In this document: piece after piece, positions 21,831-33,654 of the stretch
How positions within the stretch are numbered: the first letter of the stretch is position 1
Layout of the letters: every line of letters starts with the position of its first letter
Program-made: the position numbers and the translations under genes
Notes under the pieces: model-generated
The model's input: the letters and a program-made list of their open reading frames with translations, nothing else
Told to the model about the DNA's origin: nothing
Databases searched by the model: none
Assembly (NCBI RefSeq): GCF_026914185.1
Contig: NC_070563.1
Location: forward strand, 3,183,001 to 3,247,000
Length of the DNA stretch: 64,000 nt
Source: Puccinia triticina
Lineage: Eukaryota > Basidiomycota > Pucciniomycetes > Pucciniales > Pucciniaceae
Direction: 5' to 3'

Positions 21831-23276
21831 GTTTATTAAAAACAGAAAATCACAAAAACAAAGATCAAGGGTTTCCCCTACAAAATAATAACAAGAAAAA
21901 CAATACAGCCAAACAACAACACCAGATCCAATACCCATCCTCTTCAGAGAGGTTGCAAGTATTGGGCAGATAACCCCCAGCGCGCCGCATTTAAGGCAAT
22001 TGCAAAGGGGGTTCATCAAGAATTAACCCTCAAACTGTGCAAGTTCAACAGCAGAGAGAGTTGAGACCGACCCCCGGCTGGGATTACAGCTTGGGGAACA
22101 GCCTGGGGATTAACAGCTTGAAGAGTGCCCCTCTTTTATAGAACACTGGCTCCCACACAGCGCTTGCCAAACTTCCAATGTTACCTGGTCATTTCAACCA
22201 TTGTCCACACACCCGCTCAGCCCTGACCACAGCCTAACAACGCACAACTCATTCTCCGTTTGCCGCTAACGCCAAGCCTCTGCATCTGCCACCAAATGCC
22301 CACTCTGGTTTCATACTGGGCAGTTGTTGTCAGCCAAAGATACAAATTTGATTTCATGAAAAAGCTATGTATAACGTGGCCTTTCCAACCAAATCTAATT
22401 CCACACAGCTCACGCACTGACCCATTGGCCCTGGTAGGCCTCCATCCCGATGACAGACTACCCCTTACTATTGCATCCCTGCCAGAAATGCTTCCAGTCT
22501 GACAAGCATCTGGGCAACAATCAGTCTCCCCAGCAACAGCCTGGTGTTTGCGGGAGTAGTTTTCTTGGGGCAAGAGCGGGCAATCGACCGGGTGGCATCC
22601 AGCCTGGTGGTGTTAAATTTTTATTACCCGGGCCCACTTATCAAGCTATTGGGATATGGTGGCAATGAGAAGTTTGGCTGTAAGACAGTTGGCGACTGGT
22701 GACCAACAATCACATCCATTGGAGGCTCTCAGGTGTGCCATCTCTCACTCCCCTTGCTCGGTTTTTACTTGTGCTACTGGTTGACACCGCCAGCCTCCCC
22801 AAACAAATTCCCCTGCCCCCGGCTAGCTCCTCTCCTGATTCCTCCACAACCGCCATTTGTGCCGACTCTGAGAAAAATACCTCAAAAAGCCCCGCTGGGA
22901 TAGTCAATATTGAGTATTCCTTGCCCTTCAACCCCTGTCCCCTCCTTAGACTGTTTTGACCGTCCACCTGAGTTAGATTAAGCCAAATTCTGACACAATG
23001 CTGATTGAAGCTTGATTATTTTATTGATTTTGTTGACTGATTTGATTGATTCCAACTTGGATTCAAACAGTTCCGGCCGCTCAAGCAATTCACAAGGCCT
23101 TTGGGGTGACTAAAATGGACGGCACCATGGTTGGAACTCATCTTGCTCACCGGTCTACCAACCGTTGAGGCGCGCCTGGAAAGCGCCACGCCTCGCAATT
23201 ACCTGTCGGACGCCGCGAGTTCCGAGGCCTATCGAACGCCGTGATCGCTGATTGCTTGGCAGAGGCTGGGACTCCG
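21831..23276. other. No supportable gene
   Basis: Several frames of 80-118 codons are open on both strands (22.2-22.97 kb), but none shows a domain, a splice-consistent partner or biased composition. The last 100 bases before the Copia element are GC-rich (CGCCTGGAAAGCGCCACGCC) and may be the edge of another repeat. Confidence 0.35.
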
Positions 23277-23281
23277 AACTT

Positions 23282-24063
23282 TAAAAAATTTCAAGAAACT
23301 GAAAATTATATTTCTTGTTAGATACTAATAACAACTTTCAATATTGTAATAAACATCAATAGAGCTGAGAGTATTGTACCTGAAAGCAGAGCGAGATGCG
23401 CCTGCTATGAGAGAAATATAAAGGAAATGGGCTGGGTCTGTTTTGAGGATTTCCTCTGTTTCCACGTTGTGGATAGTTCTATGAACCTGCCGAGATATCA
23501 ATAGCATCAGCTACTAGTCTGGCTGCCCTCTCCAATTCTCTCTTGGACTTACTAAGCGCTAGTGTTAGCGAAGTAGTTTTGTCTTGTTCTGGCGGAACGA
23601 CTGCGCTGGGTCTGGGGCTGCTTGAAGAATATCATTCAATTCAAGTCAGCTGTTTGCCTTTTCTTTGTCTGATAGGAACTGCCCTTGACTTACTTGTAGC
23701 TGTAGCTTCCAAGGTCCTCGCAAGCAGTTCTTCTTGTGTCTGGGGACCGAGACGTTCCGCAAGCGTTCTGCAAGAGAAAGGGAATCTAGTTAGTCTTGAG
23801 AACAAGAGACTTTCATCCACGGTACGTACAAGGTTTTGAATCTTGTTTGTCTGTTTGGCTGGGCTTTGACCGTTAAGGTTCTCGCTTGCTTATCCGCTGC
23901 TGCAAGAATGCCGAGGCAATACTTTTGTCAGCTTAGGTTTAGCTTTGGACTGCGAGAGGGGCTTATGGGGCTTACCTCTCTTAGCAGCTGGGTCTTGTCG
24001 AATGTACCGCACGAGCTTCCTTGATGGTTGCTGCGGGCTGGGGTCCGGGCCTGTATTCCTACA
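23282..24063 (-). repeat. Copia 3' LTR (left copy)
   Basis: 782 bp, nearly identical to 28541-29322. In plus orientation it starts TAAAAAATTTCAAG and ends GTATTCCTACA. Small open frames of 98 and 62 codons inside it are duplicated in the other LTR and are LTR sequence, not genes. Confidence 0.9.
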
Positions 24064-24075
24064 GCCTCGCATGCT

Positions 24076-27000
24076 TCAAGTCGCCAGATTCGAAGTAACT
24101 TCTGAGATTTGGATGACTCCAATTTGACTGAGTGATTGGCGGATGGTTGATCGGCCGAGGGCTTTGGTGAGGAAGTCGGCTGCGTTGGCGTTGGTCTTGA
24201 CGTAGCAAAGTTTGATGAGGTTGAACAGAATGAGTTCCCGAACAAAATGCAGTTGTATATCCATGTGCTTTGTGCGGAAGCTATTTTGGGAGGTCTCACT
24301 GTTCGCCAGATCAATGGCGCCTTTGTTGTCGACAGATACTTCGAAGGGTTCAACGGTCTTTTGCAGTTCAATTTCCTTGATGAGAGAAGCGAACCAGGCC
24401 AAGTCCCTTCCGAGGTCTGAAAGAGCTTTGTATTTGGCTTCTGCGGTCAATAGCGATACCGTGGGTTGCTTGCTTGATTTCCAATTGAGCAAATGTGAGC
24501 CTGCGGATACCACGAAGCCTGTGGTTGATCGCCTGGTGTCCAGGCAATTCCCCTAGTCCACATCGGCAAAGGCCTTCAAGTTGGACTGATTGCTGTCGCC
24601 CGTGCGTTTGAATGTGAGTCCTACATGTCTGGTTCCGGAGAGGTACCAAAAAACCTGCACTGCAGCCTGATACTGCCTTAAACCCGGGTTCTCTAGATAC
24701 TGCAAAAGCTGGCTGACCGCAAACGATATGTCCGGTCTGGTGAGGATACTTAGGTAATTCAACGACCCCACAAGACCGCGGTAGTTCACATCCAACTTCT
24801 TGAAGGCTTCAATTTCCTGAGCTGTGGCTTTTGACAGCCTCTCTCGCAGGTTCAGAGGGCAGGTAGCCGGGTGCTCCTTGTCTAAGCCGAATTCAACTAG
24901 TTTACGCTCAACGTACTGCGTCTGGTTGATTTGCAGACCATTCTCAAATCTGTCGATATTCATGCCCAGGAGAAATTCAGCCTCTCCCGCACCAGGAAAA
25001 AACAATCATCACTTGTCTGCAAGTGACATAACAAAGTAAAAAGGGGCCTTTGTACTTTCTCATGTCACTTGTAGGCAAGTTATCATTGTTTTTTCCTGGT
25101 GGGCCGGGTATTTGATGTTGAACTCCTTCTCCATCTCAACCTTAAAGATCTCCGGAGCGCTGCTGATGATGACGATATCATCCATGTGCGCAAAAAGCCA
25201 CGTTGCCGGCTTCCCGCCCGCCTCACGTCGCCAGAATATGCAGGGGTCGGAAATTGAGGTCATGAAACCGATAGATTTCAGATAGGTGGCCAGTCTTTTG
25301 TACCAGACAAGTGGCGCCTGGCGAAGTCCGTAAATAGCATTTTTTAGCTGTAGTACTGAGTTTGGCGGGCAATTGTACCCTTGCGGTGGCAGAAGTGTAA
25401 CATTATCCTCCAGTGGACAGGTTAAAAAGGTGCTCCTAACGTCCAGCTGGTGGATCTTGAGACCGTTATTGACAGCGAACGAGATGAGCAGTCGAAGAGA
25501 AGATGCTTTTCCGGTCGGAGCGTAGGTGGAGTTGAAGTTCCTGCCGTGAACTTGCCTGAAGCCCTGGGCACAGATCCTGGCTTTGAACTCAATGACCTCG
25601 TTCATTGGGCCAAGTTTTCTTCTGTAGGCCCAGGTTGAGGGGATAGGTTCGTTGGATTGTAATCAAGCTCGGATCTCCCAAACTTCGTGCTTTAGCATAT
25701 TGGCAATTTCTTTCTGCTCTGCTTCCGTCCAGTGCTCCCTGTCCTTGCTTCCCATGGCCTGTCTGTGGTTTTTCGGGTCGACCTCTATCTCAATCATGTA
25801 TGCTTGTTGGGAATGTTTGCCAGTAATGATATTAGTCGTATCAATTCCGCTAGAAATTTCCTTTGGGGGAGGGGCCAAAGTCCAGGCGTAGCGCTTCCCT
25901 CCCGGTGGATCTTGTTGAGCTCCTTCCTTTGAGGATGATTGGTTCGGTGGTGGCGGGAGATTGGTTTCACGCAGTTCATCCATGATTCTCGACATGTCCC
26001 TTTCTTCTTCTTCCTGCTCCTCAGCCAGCTTCGTCGCCTCGTCTTCCTCCGTTGTTACGTCTTCTTTGGCGAAGGGCAAGGGTTCATTGGAATTGAAGCT
26101 AGGCAGTTTATTGTTTCCAAGTGCCGTGTAGCTTTTGTTCAGTGCTGGACAGTCCGGAAAAGTTGTCTCGTCGAAATGTACATGCTTTGCCGTTACCACG
26201 GTCTTGTCTTCTAGTCTGTACACTCTGTATGACAAATAATTGTTTTCATATCCGAGTAAGATGCCTTCCCAAGAGATCGAGGAGAATTTTGTGTCCCTTT
26301 TCTGTTTAGGTTTGATGATCCATACTTTGCAGCCGAAGGGCCTGAAAAATTCTACATTCGGCTTGAGCTTGAACATGAGCTCCAACAGAGACGTTTTTGA
26401 CTTTCCTAGTGAGGGTAAGCAATTCGTCGTCGCAGCCGCTGCTTGCATGGCCTCTGCCCACCATTCGGAAGCAAGGTTGGCCTGCATCATGAGGCAGCGC
26501 GTCATATCGATGATCGTGTGATTAGCCCTCTCCGCCACGCCGTTGTTTTGCGGCGTGTACGCTGGTGCCACGTTATGCTGTATTCCAGCAGCTTTAAGAA
26601 GATCACTTAGCGTACCGTTGACAAACTCGCCTCCGCCGTCAGACATGAGTTTCTTCATATGATGTCCGGTCTGCTTTTCGAAGAAAATTCTGAAGTCTTC
26701 GATTGCTTGAGTTGCCATGCTTTTCTCCTTCAGTATTACGGTATGGATGTAGCCAGTAAACTGGTCAACTAGTGTCAAAAAGTACCTTGCGCCTCCGTTA
26801 GTCGGGGGTGAGATGGGTCCTACCAAGTTGGCATGAATTATGCTCATCGGCGCATCCGCAGGTTTGAATGCTCCATTGCAAGGGATTTGAGTAAGTTTCC
26901 CTTGCATGCAAGCGTCACAGGCGTGAGTCTTTGCCATGTTGATGGCGCGTGGGACTGCTTGTGCAATTTGTCCTGAACTAGTGTGGCCAAGACGATTGTG

Positions 27001-28479
27001 CCACTTCTGGAAGTCTGATAGTGCTGGGGCGGTTGTGGTGTTATGTGAGGTGATTGATCCGCCGCCAGCTACGGCGTCCAATATCTCCAGGAGATGATTG
27101 GAGACGTCAACGGTGAAGGGGGTTCCGCCGTTCATTCTGACTTCATAGGAGCCGTTCTTCTTGTAAATCGCAGCTCTGCTTGTCATCAATTGCATCATCG
27201 ATACCAGGTTCCGTGTCAGGTTGAGAACGTAGAGGGCTCCTGGTAAAGTGAGAGTTTCACCGGATGGGAGGAGGATTTGAGCCGTTCCTCAAGCGACCGC
27301 CACCAGCTCGGATCTGCCGCTTCCTGTAAGGATTCCTATGTGCACCGGAGTCGTGTCCGAGAAGTATTCCAGGGAGTTGAGCATATGATTGCTTGCTCCC
27401 AAATCAAGGATAGTCGCTAGCAACGTTGCTCCGGAGGTGATGTTGTAGGTAAAGGCTGGCTTTACTATTGGTGGCTGGGAGGATCGCGCAACTTCAATGT
27501 GATGAGCTTCCTCTTCCTCCTTGTCGGCTTCAGTGTTGTAAGCAGTCCGTTGTCTCTTGTGCGGGTTGTTTTTCTCCTTGAGCGGTCTGTCTGGTGGTCG
27601 AGTCTTGGGGTGAATCCTCCAGCATTCCGCCTCTACGTGAGTGGTGGCTCTTGGATTGTGTTTGCCTCCACTGCATCTTATTTTGGAGCCGCCAGATCTG
27701 GAAGTGCCTGGTTTTCTCGTCTTATGGCTGGTACCGGTGGCTAGCGCGGTAGACATGGGTTCTGGATCCTCCGCAAACTTTCTTTTGGTAGCCGTCTCGT
27801 GTCGTCCAATGTCCCTCAGCTTGGCGATAATCTCTTTTGGTTTCGCCAAGGCCTTGAGGTCAGCAAATAGTGCTTGCATCAACATAGGTCTCTTTTTCGT
27901 GATTTTGCCGACAATACCGCATCCGATTAGAACGTCGGGAACTTTTAGGCCTAGGGAGCTAAACTCTGCTAAACTCTCTTCCATCTCGATGATGTACGTA
28001 TTCATGTCGCGGTTGTACTGAATCTCAAGCCATTTGTTCCAGACTTGGAACACGGATAGAAGGGAATCGGAAGCGTAAATGGTTTTGATGTCCATCCAGA
28101 TCTGACATGGGTCTTGCTTGTTCTCATCATTAATTACACTCGTAAAGATCACATTTGAGATGGCCTCGCTGAGGATACTACATGTCCGTAGTGCTCCTTG
28201 GAGCTCGTCTTCAGTGGGGTTTTCGGACAGAGGCTCGTCGAGGTAGCTCTCGAGTCGGCGGGGTCGCAGATGCATCTTGATTTTTCTTTCCCAAAGCGGA
28301 AAGTTGGTGCCATTGAACTTAGGCACATTGACGTGATCTTTGTCGGGGCTGTATGCATCGTTCCTGGCGGGAGCGGCGACCCTATCTGCGCCTTCATTTG
28401 AGTTGCCTGAACCTCCAGTAGTATTACTTTGGTTGCGTTGGTTTTGAGCGCTCTGTGATCCGTTTCAAGTGTTCACCAT
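24076..28479 (-). pseudogene. Copia Gag-Pol coding region with stops and lost catalytic residues
   Basis: The likely start ATG is at 28479. Gag (to about 27.6 kb) has a UBN2-type N-part (PKFNGTNFPLWERKIKMHL) and a zinc-knuckle remnant (CSGGKHNP...HVEAEC, second Cys lost). The protease active site reads ILDLGASNHM near 27400 where D-S/T-G is expected. Integrase has the HHCC finger (WHNRLGH...CDAC), but its first acidic residue is Asn (IIHANLVGP near 26840); the later D (MSDGGGEF) and E (GVAERANH) remain. RT shows QLDVRSTFL and HMDDIVII. RNase H has AFADVD, TAEAKYKAL and VDNKGA. In-frame stops are at 28465 (TGA), 27286 (TGA), 25660 (TGA) and 24550 (TAG). A foldback insertion at 24988-25101 breaks RT. 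No functional product is expected. Confidence 0.9.
24988..25101. mobile_element. Small foldback MITE inserted in Copia reverse transcriptase
   Basis: CACCAGGAAAAAACAATCAT (24990) faces ATCATTGTTTTTTCCTGGTG (ending 25101), and the inner halves (ACTTGTCTGCAAGTGACAT / ATGTCACTTGTAGGCAAGT) also pair, so nearly the whole 112-bp segment folds back. It interrupts RT between the residues KYP and GEAEFLLGM. The flanks suggest a 3-bp CGG duplication, but I am unsure of the exact ends. It must be younger than the Copia insertion or present in its source copy. Confidence 0.65.
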
Positions 28480-28540
28480 CTCGTTCTGCTTTCAGTTGCG
28501 TTGTGAGGTAGCGAAATTGAGCGCGTCAAGACTGTAAATC

Positions 28541-29322
28541 TAAAAGATTTCAAGAAACTGAAAATTATATTTCTTGTTAGATACTAATAACAACTTTCAC
28601 TATTGTAATAAACATCAATAGAGCTGAGAGTATTGTACCTGAAAGCAGAGCGAGATGCGCCTGCTATGAGAGAAATATAAAGGAAATGGGCTGGGTCTGT
28701 TTTGAGGATTTCCTCTGTTTCCACGTTGTGGATAGTTCTATGAAGCTGCCGAGATATCAATAGCATCAGCTACTAGTCTGGCTGCCCTCTCCAATTCTCT
28801 CTTGGACTTACTAAGCGCTAGTGTTAGCGAAGTAGTTTTGTCTTGTTCTGGCGGAACGACTGCGCTGGGTCTGGGGCTGCTTGAAGAATATCATTCAATT
28901 CAAGTCAGCTGTTTGCCTTTTCTTTGTCTGATAGGAACTGCTCCTGACTTACTTGTAGCTGTAGCTTCCAAGGTCCTCGCAAGCAGTTCTTCTTGTGTCT
29001 GGGGACCGAGACGTTCCGCAAGCGTTCTGCAAGAGAAAGGGAATCTAGTTAGTCTTGAGAACAAGAGACTTTCATCCACGGTACGTACAAGGTTTTGAAT
29101 CTTGTTTGTCTGTTTGGCTGGGCTTTGACCGTTAAGGTTCTCGCTTGCTTATCCGCTGCTGCAAGAATGCCGAGGCAATACTTTTGTCAGCTTAGGTTTA
29201 GCTTTGGACTGCGAGAGGGGCTTATGGGGCTTACCTCTCTTAGCAGCTGGGTCTTGTCGACTGTACCGCGCGAGCTTCCTTGACGGTTGCTGCGGGCTGG
29301 GGTCCGGGCCTGTATTCCTACA
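28541..29322 (-). repeat. Copia 5' LTR (right copy)
   Basis: 782 bp, the promoter-side LTR for the minus-strand element. It differs from the left LTR at about eight positions, including TCACTATTG versus TCAATATTG near 28596 and a short cluster near 28940. It is followed immediately by the AACTT target duplication. Confidence 0.9.
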
Positions 29323-30003
29323 AACTTAACACAAGTCCCTCCCTCACGCCTACGCTCGGGGGGGCCCGAAGGGCCCGCCTCCCGAAGTGAAGGACTTGCA
29401 CCTAAAGTCGGCTTACGAGGGGGAGAGCTACCAGCCAAATGGCTGGGGAGTGATCTCATCCCACTATATCCCCCATTAGCCTTTGGATAACCATCTGGCC
29501 CTTGGCACCATTAGAAGCGCAAGGCTCCAAAGATTCTTAGCCCAGCTTGAAATTCCAGAATATCTCCATCCCCTCCCAATAATCTTTGTGTAAAAAATGC
29601 CATTGTAAACAATCCGACCCTTTTGGGGCCAGATATCCAAATGGATAGATCTGATGCTAGTTACATACATAAGTATCACAAAGTCTTGCACTCAAAACAC
29701 AGTTCAAAAATCAGATACTATGTATTTAACCAGATCAATCTCTCAACAAGCCGTGAGAGGGTCTGTGAACCAATAATCCAAATGGTTACCGGTCTGTCAA
29801 TCTGTACTTGGAAAAATCCAAGGATTGGCTGAATGCAACCCGCAAGCAACTGCTCATTTTGAGCCAAATCACTCCAAAAAGGCAGTAAAAGATGCCCTGA
29901 GAAGCAAGGCTACAAATCTGTCTATTTGGAAGCACTTTCAACAAGAATGGTTTTATTCAAGGAGCTTTTGAGTCTAAAAATTGCAAAAATTACATGAATT
30001 TCT
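29323..30003. other. AACACAAGTCCCTC palindrome copy and non-coding DNA
   Basis: AACTTAACACAAGTCCCTC (29323) and a reverse GGACTTG near 29391 bracket a GC-rich hairpin (GGGGGGGCCCGAAGGGCCC). The first 19 bases are identical to those at about 36721, so this is a repeat family. DNA from about 29.4 to 30.0 kb shows no gene. Confidence 0.45.
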
Positions 30004-30030
30004 CAAAGTGATCAGGCCACGCGGCCGACT

Positions 30031-30981
30031 TTGGGTGTGAGCCTCTCCTACGGAGAGTCCCTTCTGGAACCCCGTTTGGGAGGCTTTGTTAAGCTCGCTG
30101 GGACTCCGGGTCTCACCCTATCCGGCAGCATGACTCTTGAGCGCTGGGTAGACACCACGGCTGACCGTCTCCTGTCAATAACCAATCCTTGGCTCGGCAG
30201 CAGACTCGAACTGATTTCCAGACACCAGCCACTTGAGCCCCTGGATGGAAAGACCACGGCTGCTACTCCGCTGCCCACGGGTTTCAACGCCACAACGGAT
30301 GATAATGGCGTCGAGGCGGACTCTGGCAGGTACCTTTCAATCATTGGATCCTTCAGCTACCTGGCGGTTGGGACGTGGCCGGATATTTTCTTTGCGGTGA
30401 GCTACTTGGCGCGTTTTGCGGCGAAACCAGGTGTGAATCATTGGAAGGGAGTGAAACACCTGGTTAACTACCTTGCTAGCAGTAGGGATCTCCGTCTATA
30501 CCTTTTTCCGTCAACTGACCAAAAATGCCTCAAGTATTTTGCAGATGCCTCATGGGGAGGAGAGTTCTCTTGCTTGTCCTATGGTATTCTGATTACTTTC
30601 CTCAATTGTCTGGTACTGTGGATGTCACGCAGGCAGCAAGCTGTGGCATCATCAACGTGCCACACAGAGTACATGGCGCTGGGAGTAGCGACCCGGCAAA
30701 CTCTCTGGGTCAGGCACCTACTACACAATGTTCTCAAGAAAGATTTTGTAGGTCACTTATTCTGTGATAATCAGTCTGCTATCAAATTTTCCACGGATGA
30801 CACGTCCAATAAACGGACACGTCACACTGACCAAGATTTCTACATAACCAATGAGGCATTGTTTCAGAACAAGACTTCCCTTGAATGGGTGGGGAAGAAA
30901 GATCAGCTAGCCAATATTTTCACGAAGGGAATGCCGCCAGAGAGTTTTTCGCGGCTGAGGGAAAGAATCATGTCTGGCTGA
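30031..30981 (+). pseudogene. Copia RT-tail and RNase H fragment
   Basis: The plus-strand frame is intact for about 230 codons of the C-terminal Pol: TTPLPTGF-like TPLPTGFNATTDD, then IGSFSYLAVGTWPDIFFAVS, the RNase H motifs YFADASWGG, ASSTCHTEYMALG and FCDNQSAIKF, RTRHTDQDFYI, and the terminal LANIFTKGMPPESFSRLRE. The stop at 30979-30981 is the natural Pol end. Everything upstream of the RT tail is missing, so it is a 5'-truncated element. Its sequence is clearly different from the 24-28 kb Copia, so it is another family. The 3' side still has the polypurine tract and LTR start described next. Confidence 0.8.
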
Positions 30982-31099
30982 TTGTTTTTTTTTTTTCTTT
31001 GATCCGTCCTCATTCTACCGTTTGTTTCTTTGCCCTTTACTTTTGTGTTTTATGTTTTGCTCTTTTTCTTTATTTTGTGTGCAATACCGCGTCTACGGC

Positions 31100-31240
31100 G
31101 AGAGGGGGGGTGTTGTAGCCCCTTTGGGCTATGCACTCTGAGCCTTGCCGCAGTCACGGTATCCTCCTCATCCCGGACTTGAGTCCGGGCTGAGGGACGG
31201 AGTTATGAACATTATTGTCACCAAGCCTCCTGCGTCACAA
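31100..31240 (+). mobile_element. Polypurine tract and start of 3' LTR of the Copia fragment
   Basis: GAGAGGGGGGG (31100-31110) is a classical polypurine tract, immediately followed by TGTTGTAGCCCC, an LTR beginning with TG, 120 bp after the Pol stop. A CGGACTTGAGTCCGGGC hairpin lies inside at about 31172-31190. The LTR end is not identified. Confidence 0.6.
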
Positions 31241-31515
31241 CACATTCATCGAGCGGGGTGTGTACTTGGTGACCGGTCAATGGACATCAAGTGCGCATCC
31301 CACTCAATGGCTGCACCGGCCATCAAGTGAGACATGTATCCCGCTTGATGTCCGGTCATCAAGTGGGGTGTGTACTCCACTTTATGTCTGGTCATCAAGC
31401 GGGGTGTGTCCGCTTGATGTCCGGTCATCAAGCGGGGTGTGTACCCCACTCAATGGCCGCCCATTGAGTGGGATGATGTTGATGGCCGGCCATCAAGCTC
31501 ACTGGAGTGCACAAC
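31241..31515. repeat. GATGTCCGGTCATCAAG hairpin minisatellite
   Basis: About seven units of about 40 bp alternate CTTGATGTCCGGTCATCAAG, a self-complementary core, with CGGGGTGTGTAC spacers. They end with a single TGGAGTGCACA. It is the same family as 6955, 37090, 43105 and 59210. Confidence 0.65.
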
Positions 31516-31526
31516 TGAGGCTGGCA

Positions 31527-31657
31527 ATGGCGGGTACCTGTTTGGTACCCGGGTAACCGGTGATTTTAAAGCCCAAATTGCATATCCAGAACTGTACACG
31601 GCACCTGCGGACGGGTAAGGGCAGTGATGGGTTCCGGGTACCCACTGGCCATCTCTA
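31527..31657. mobile_element. Degenerate hAT-type MITE relic (GGTACC family)
   Basis: The interior GGCGGGTACCTG...GGTTCCGGGTACCC and the right end GGCCATCTCTA match the MITEs at 16948 and 41026. The left end is eroded (GCTGGCAATGGCGGG) and no target duplication is visible. Confidence 0.45.
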
Positions 31658-33654
31658 TTCAAGGCCACTGATGAGGGCAAAATGGTATACTGTCTCAGAT
31701 TGTTTCATCATTGAAACCTGTCTCCCTCTCTGCCCTTCTCTTGATCAGTCATTTTTGTATTTATATGCCACATACCCCCCATATGATGATTTGGAGGTGA
31801 GATTTCCCTGCAGCGGTAAAGCCGCCCAAAGTGAGCCTCCAGACAGGTGTCCAGATTGTAAGTTTTAATCACAGAATTTGTGTCTGTGAGATTATTAGCT
31901 ATTCAAAGGAAGCTGAATTATCCACTGACCAATGGTTGCTGCAATTCATCATAGGTCATTTTTTTTTGCGCAACTGTCTACCTTGTTGCAAGTAAATTGT
32001 AAGTCTGATCTGATTTTTCTTTAACTTACTATAAGAAATTCATTTGTTTCCTCTTATCCTCTGAGGAACCAGTGTGAATACCTTTGGTCATTCAAGCTTT
32101 AAGGATACCTACTCATGAAACTTGATGAAAATGCAATTTTACCATGATTAGGCACACATATACCCCTGGCAGCTTCTACACTGCCTTCCTCTGCTCCCCC
32201 ACTTCTCCACCTGACTCAACCACCAACTTGTCCTTGGAAATTGCACTGTCCCTGACCGCTTCTTCTCTCACTCCAACTCTAGCGCTTGCCCTGCTTCCCA
32301 CCCCAACCCCAAACTAATATACAAGCACACAAGGGTGAGAATGATTTATGGTGAAATAACCAGAGCAGGCAATGGTACCATGAATATTATAGCAGTGGGG
32401 CTTGGGTGCAGTTCAGATGTGAAGGGTTTAATATCATGTTGAAGCTCAAGTAAATTGATGACTCCCCAAATTTTATTTTCAAAATTAAAACTGTGGGTGT
32501 ACTGCATAAGAAAAGAGGTGTAAAAATTTGTGAAAATTGCTATTGCATGGATGTGTGCAGGACTCAATCTGGGGAAGGGATTAAAGGTGATGGTTATCAC
32601 AAAAAGTGGCTCATATCACAGGATTTATGGGAGAACAAAATCTACATTGGCTTGATGGTTATTAAATACCAGTTCATATACCTGCTTGGAACTACTTTTT
32701 TTGGAACCTAATGTTGATATGATTTTAACTCTATGGGAAAATTACTCTGATAATAGCACTCATACAAACAAAATCAATTGGTGGGAGGGAGACCTGCAAA
32801 GAATTATTCTGGGCTAAGGGATGATATGGTGACTGCAGCGGCAAAGCCGCCTTGGCCTCTAGTTTTCTTTAAGAATGTGCCCAAACCCGATGGGTTTTGG
32901 GTTGGCCCAACCCATTTGCACCCCATAAGGCAAGGACCGTGTGCATTCATACTAATTCTGGTTGTCAAGTTTGAAATCTGAAGTGGGGAGAATACAACAA
33001 TAAAAAAATACTGAAAAATCAAGCAGATGGTACCCTGTCAGAAAAAAAAAAAAAAAAAACTGATGAGTGGAATGGAAACCAGGAGAGAAATAATGGCATG
33101 TATTTCATGTCCAGCCCACACAAGCTTTGTGCTTTTGCACCTAAGCCTCTCTGATGAGACCGCCCAGACCCGCTCACCACAAGGGGCTTAATTAAGCTCG
33201 TCAAATGATCCTTCCAACATAAACAAACTTTGCAGGGAGTTGTTTTGCCAATTTTTTGGGAGTCATTTTTCCAAGCCTCTTTCTTGAGAAATTAAGTGTT
33301 CTCACCAACTTCTCACAAAAAACAAAGTCCAAATTTAATATTTATGCGAGTGAGTAGGACAAAGAAGATAAGATATATGTACACCACTAGATATTATGAG
33401 ATACTGTTATTCAAACAAACATACAATGAAAACAACTGGTAACGAGGTTGGGAAAATGAGAAGTGTGAGGGTGGTTAGATTGGAAATGGAGATGTATGTA
33501 AGTACTTGATGAAAAGAAAAAGGAGATTGTTCTTAATTACATGACGAAAAAAAGTAGTTTCTTTGCTCAAAAGTAAGACAGAAGGTAACATCTTACTAAT
33601 AAAAAGGAAAGAACGATTAAAAGAATAGATAAGTAGGTACATGTACATGTATAA
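31658..33654. other. Non-coding DNA with two hairpin motif copies
   Basis: No gene is seen in about 2 kb. CTGCAGCGGTAAAGCCGCC (31808) and CTGCAGCGGCAAAGCCGCC with TTGGCCTCTAG (32833-32862) are copies 3 and 4 of the dispersed hairpin motif. There is an 18-base A run near 33040. The 33.2-33.65 kb part would be the 3' flank of the following minus-strand gene. Confidence 0.4.

Larger units (their letters stand above)
23282..29322 (-). mobile_element. Copia LTR retrotransposon, structurally complete, coding-dead
   Basis: Two 782-bp LTRs (23282-24063 and 28541-29322) enclose a Gag-Pol region read on the minus strand. An exact 5-bp target duplication AACTT flanks the whole (23277-23281 and 29323-29327). 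In element orientation the LTR runs TGTAGGAATACAGG...CTTGAAATCTTTTA. By eye the LTRs differ at about 8 of 782 positions, indicating a fairly recent insertion. The order protease-integrase-RT-RNase H is that of Ty1/Copia. The coding region is broken by four in-frame stops and a small inverted-repeat insertion (see coding entry). It landed in a member of the AACACAAGTCCCTC palindrome family. Confidence 0.9.

Noticed and set aside
22217..22967. Overlapping frames of 72-118 codons on both strands
   Set aside because: No splice-consistent structure, domain or composition bias.
23543..24024. 98- and 62-codon frames, also found at 28802-29283
   Set aside because: They lie wholly inside the two LTRs and are identical because the LTRs are.
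30048..30344. 98-codon minus-strand frame opposite the Copia fragment
   Set aside because: The plus strand carries clear RT-tail/RNase H motifs; this is its shadow.
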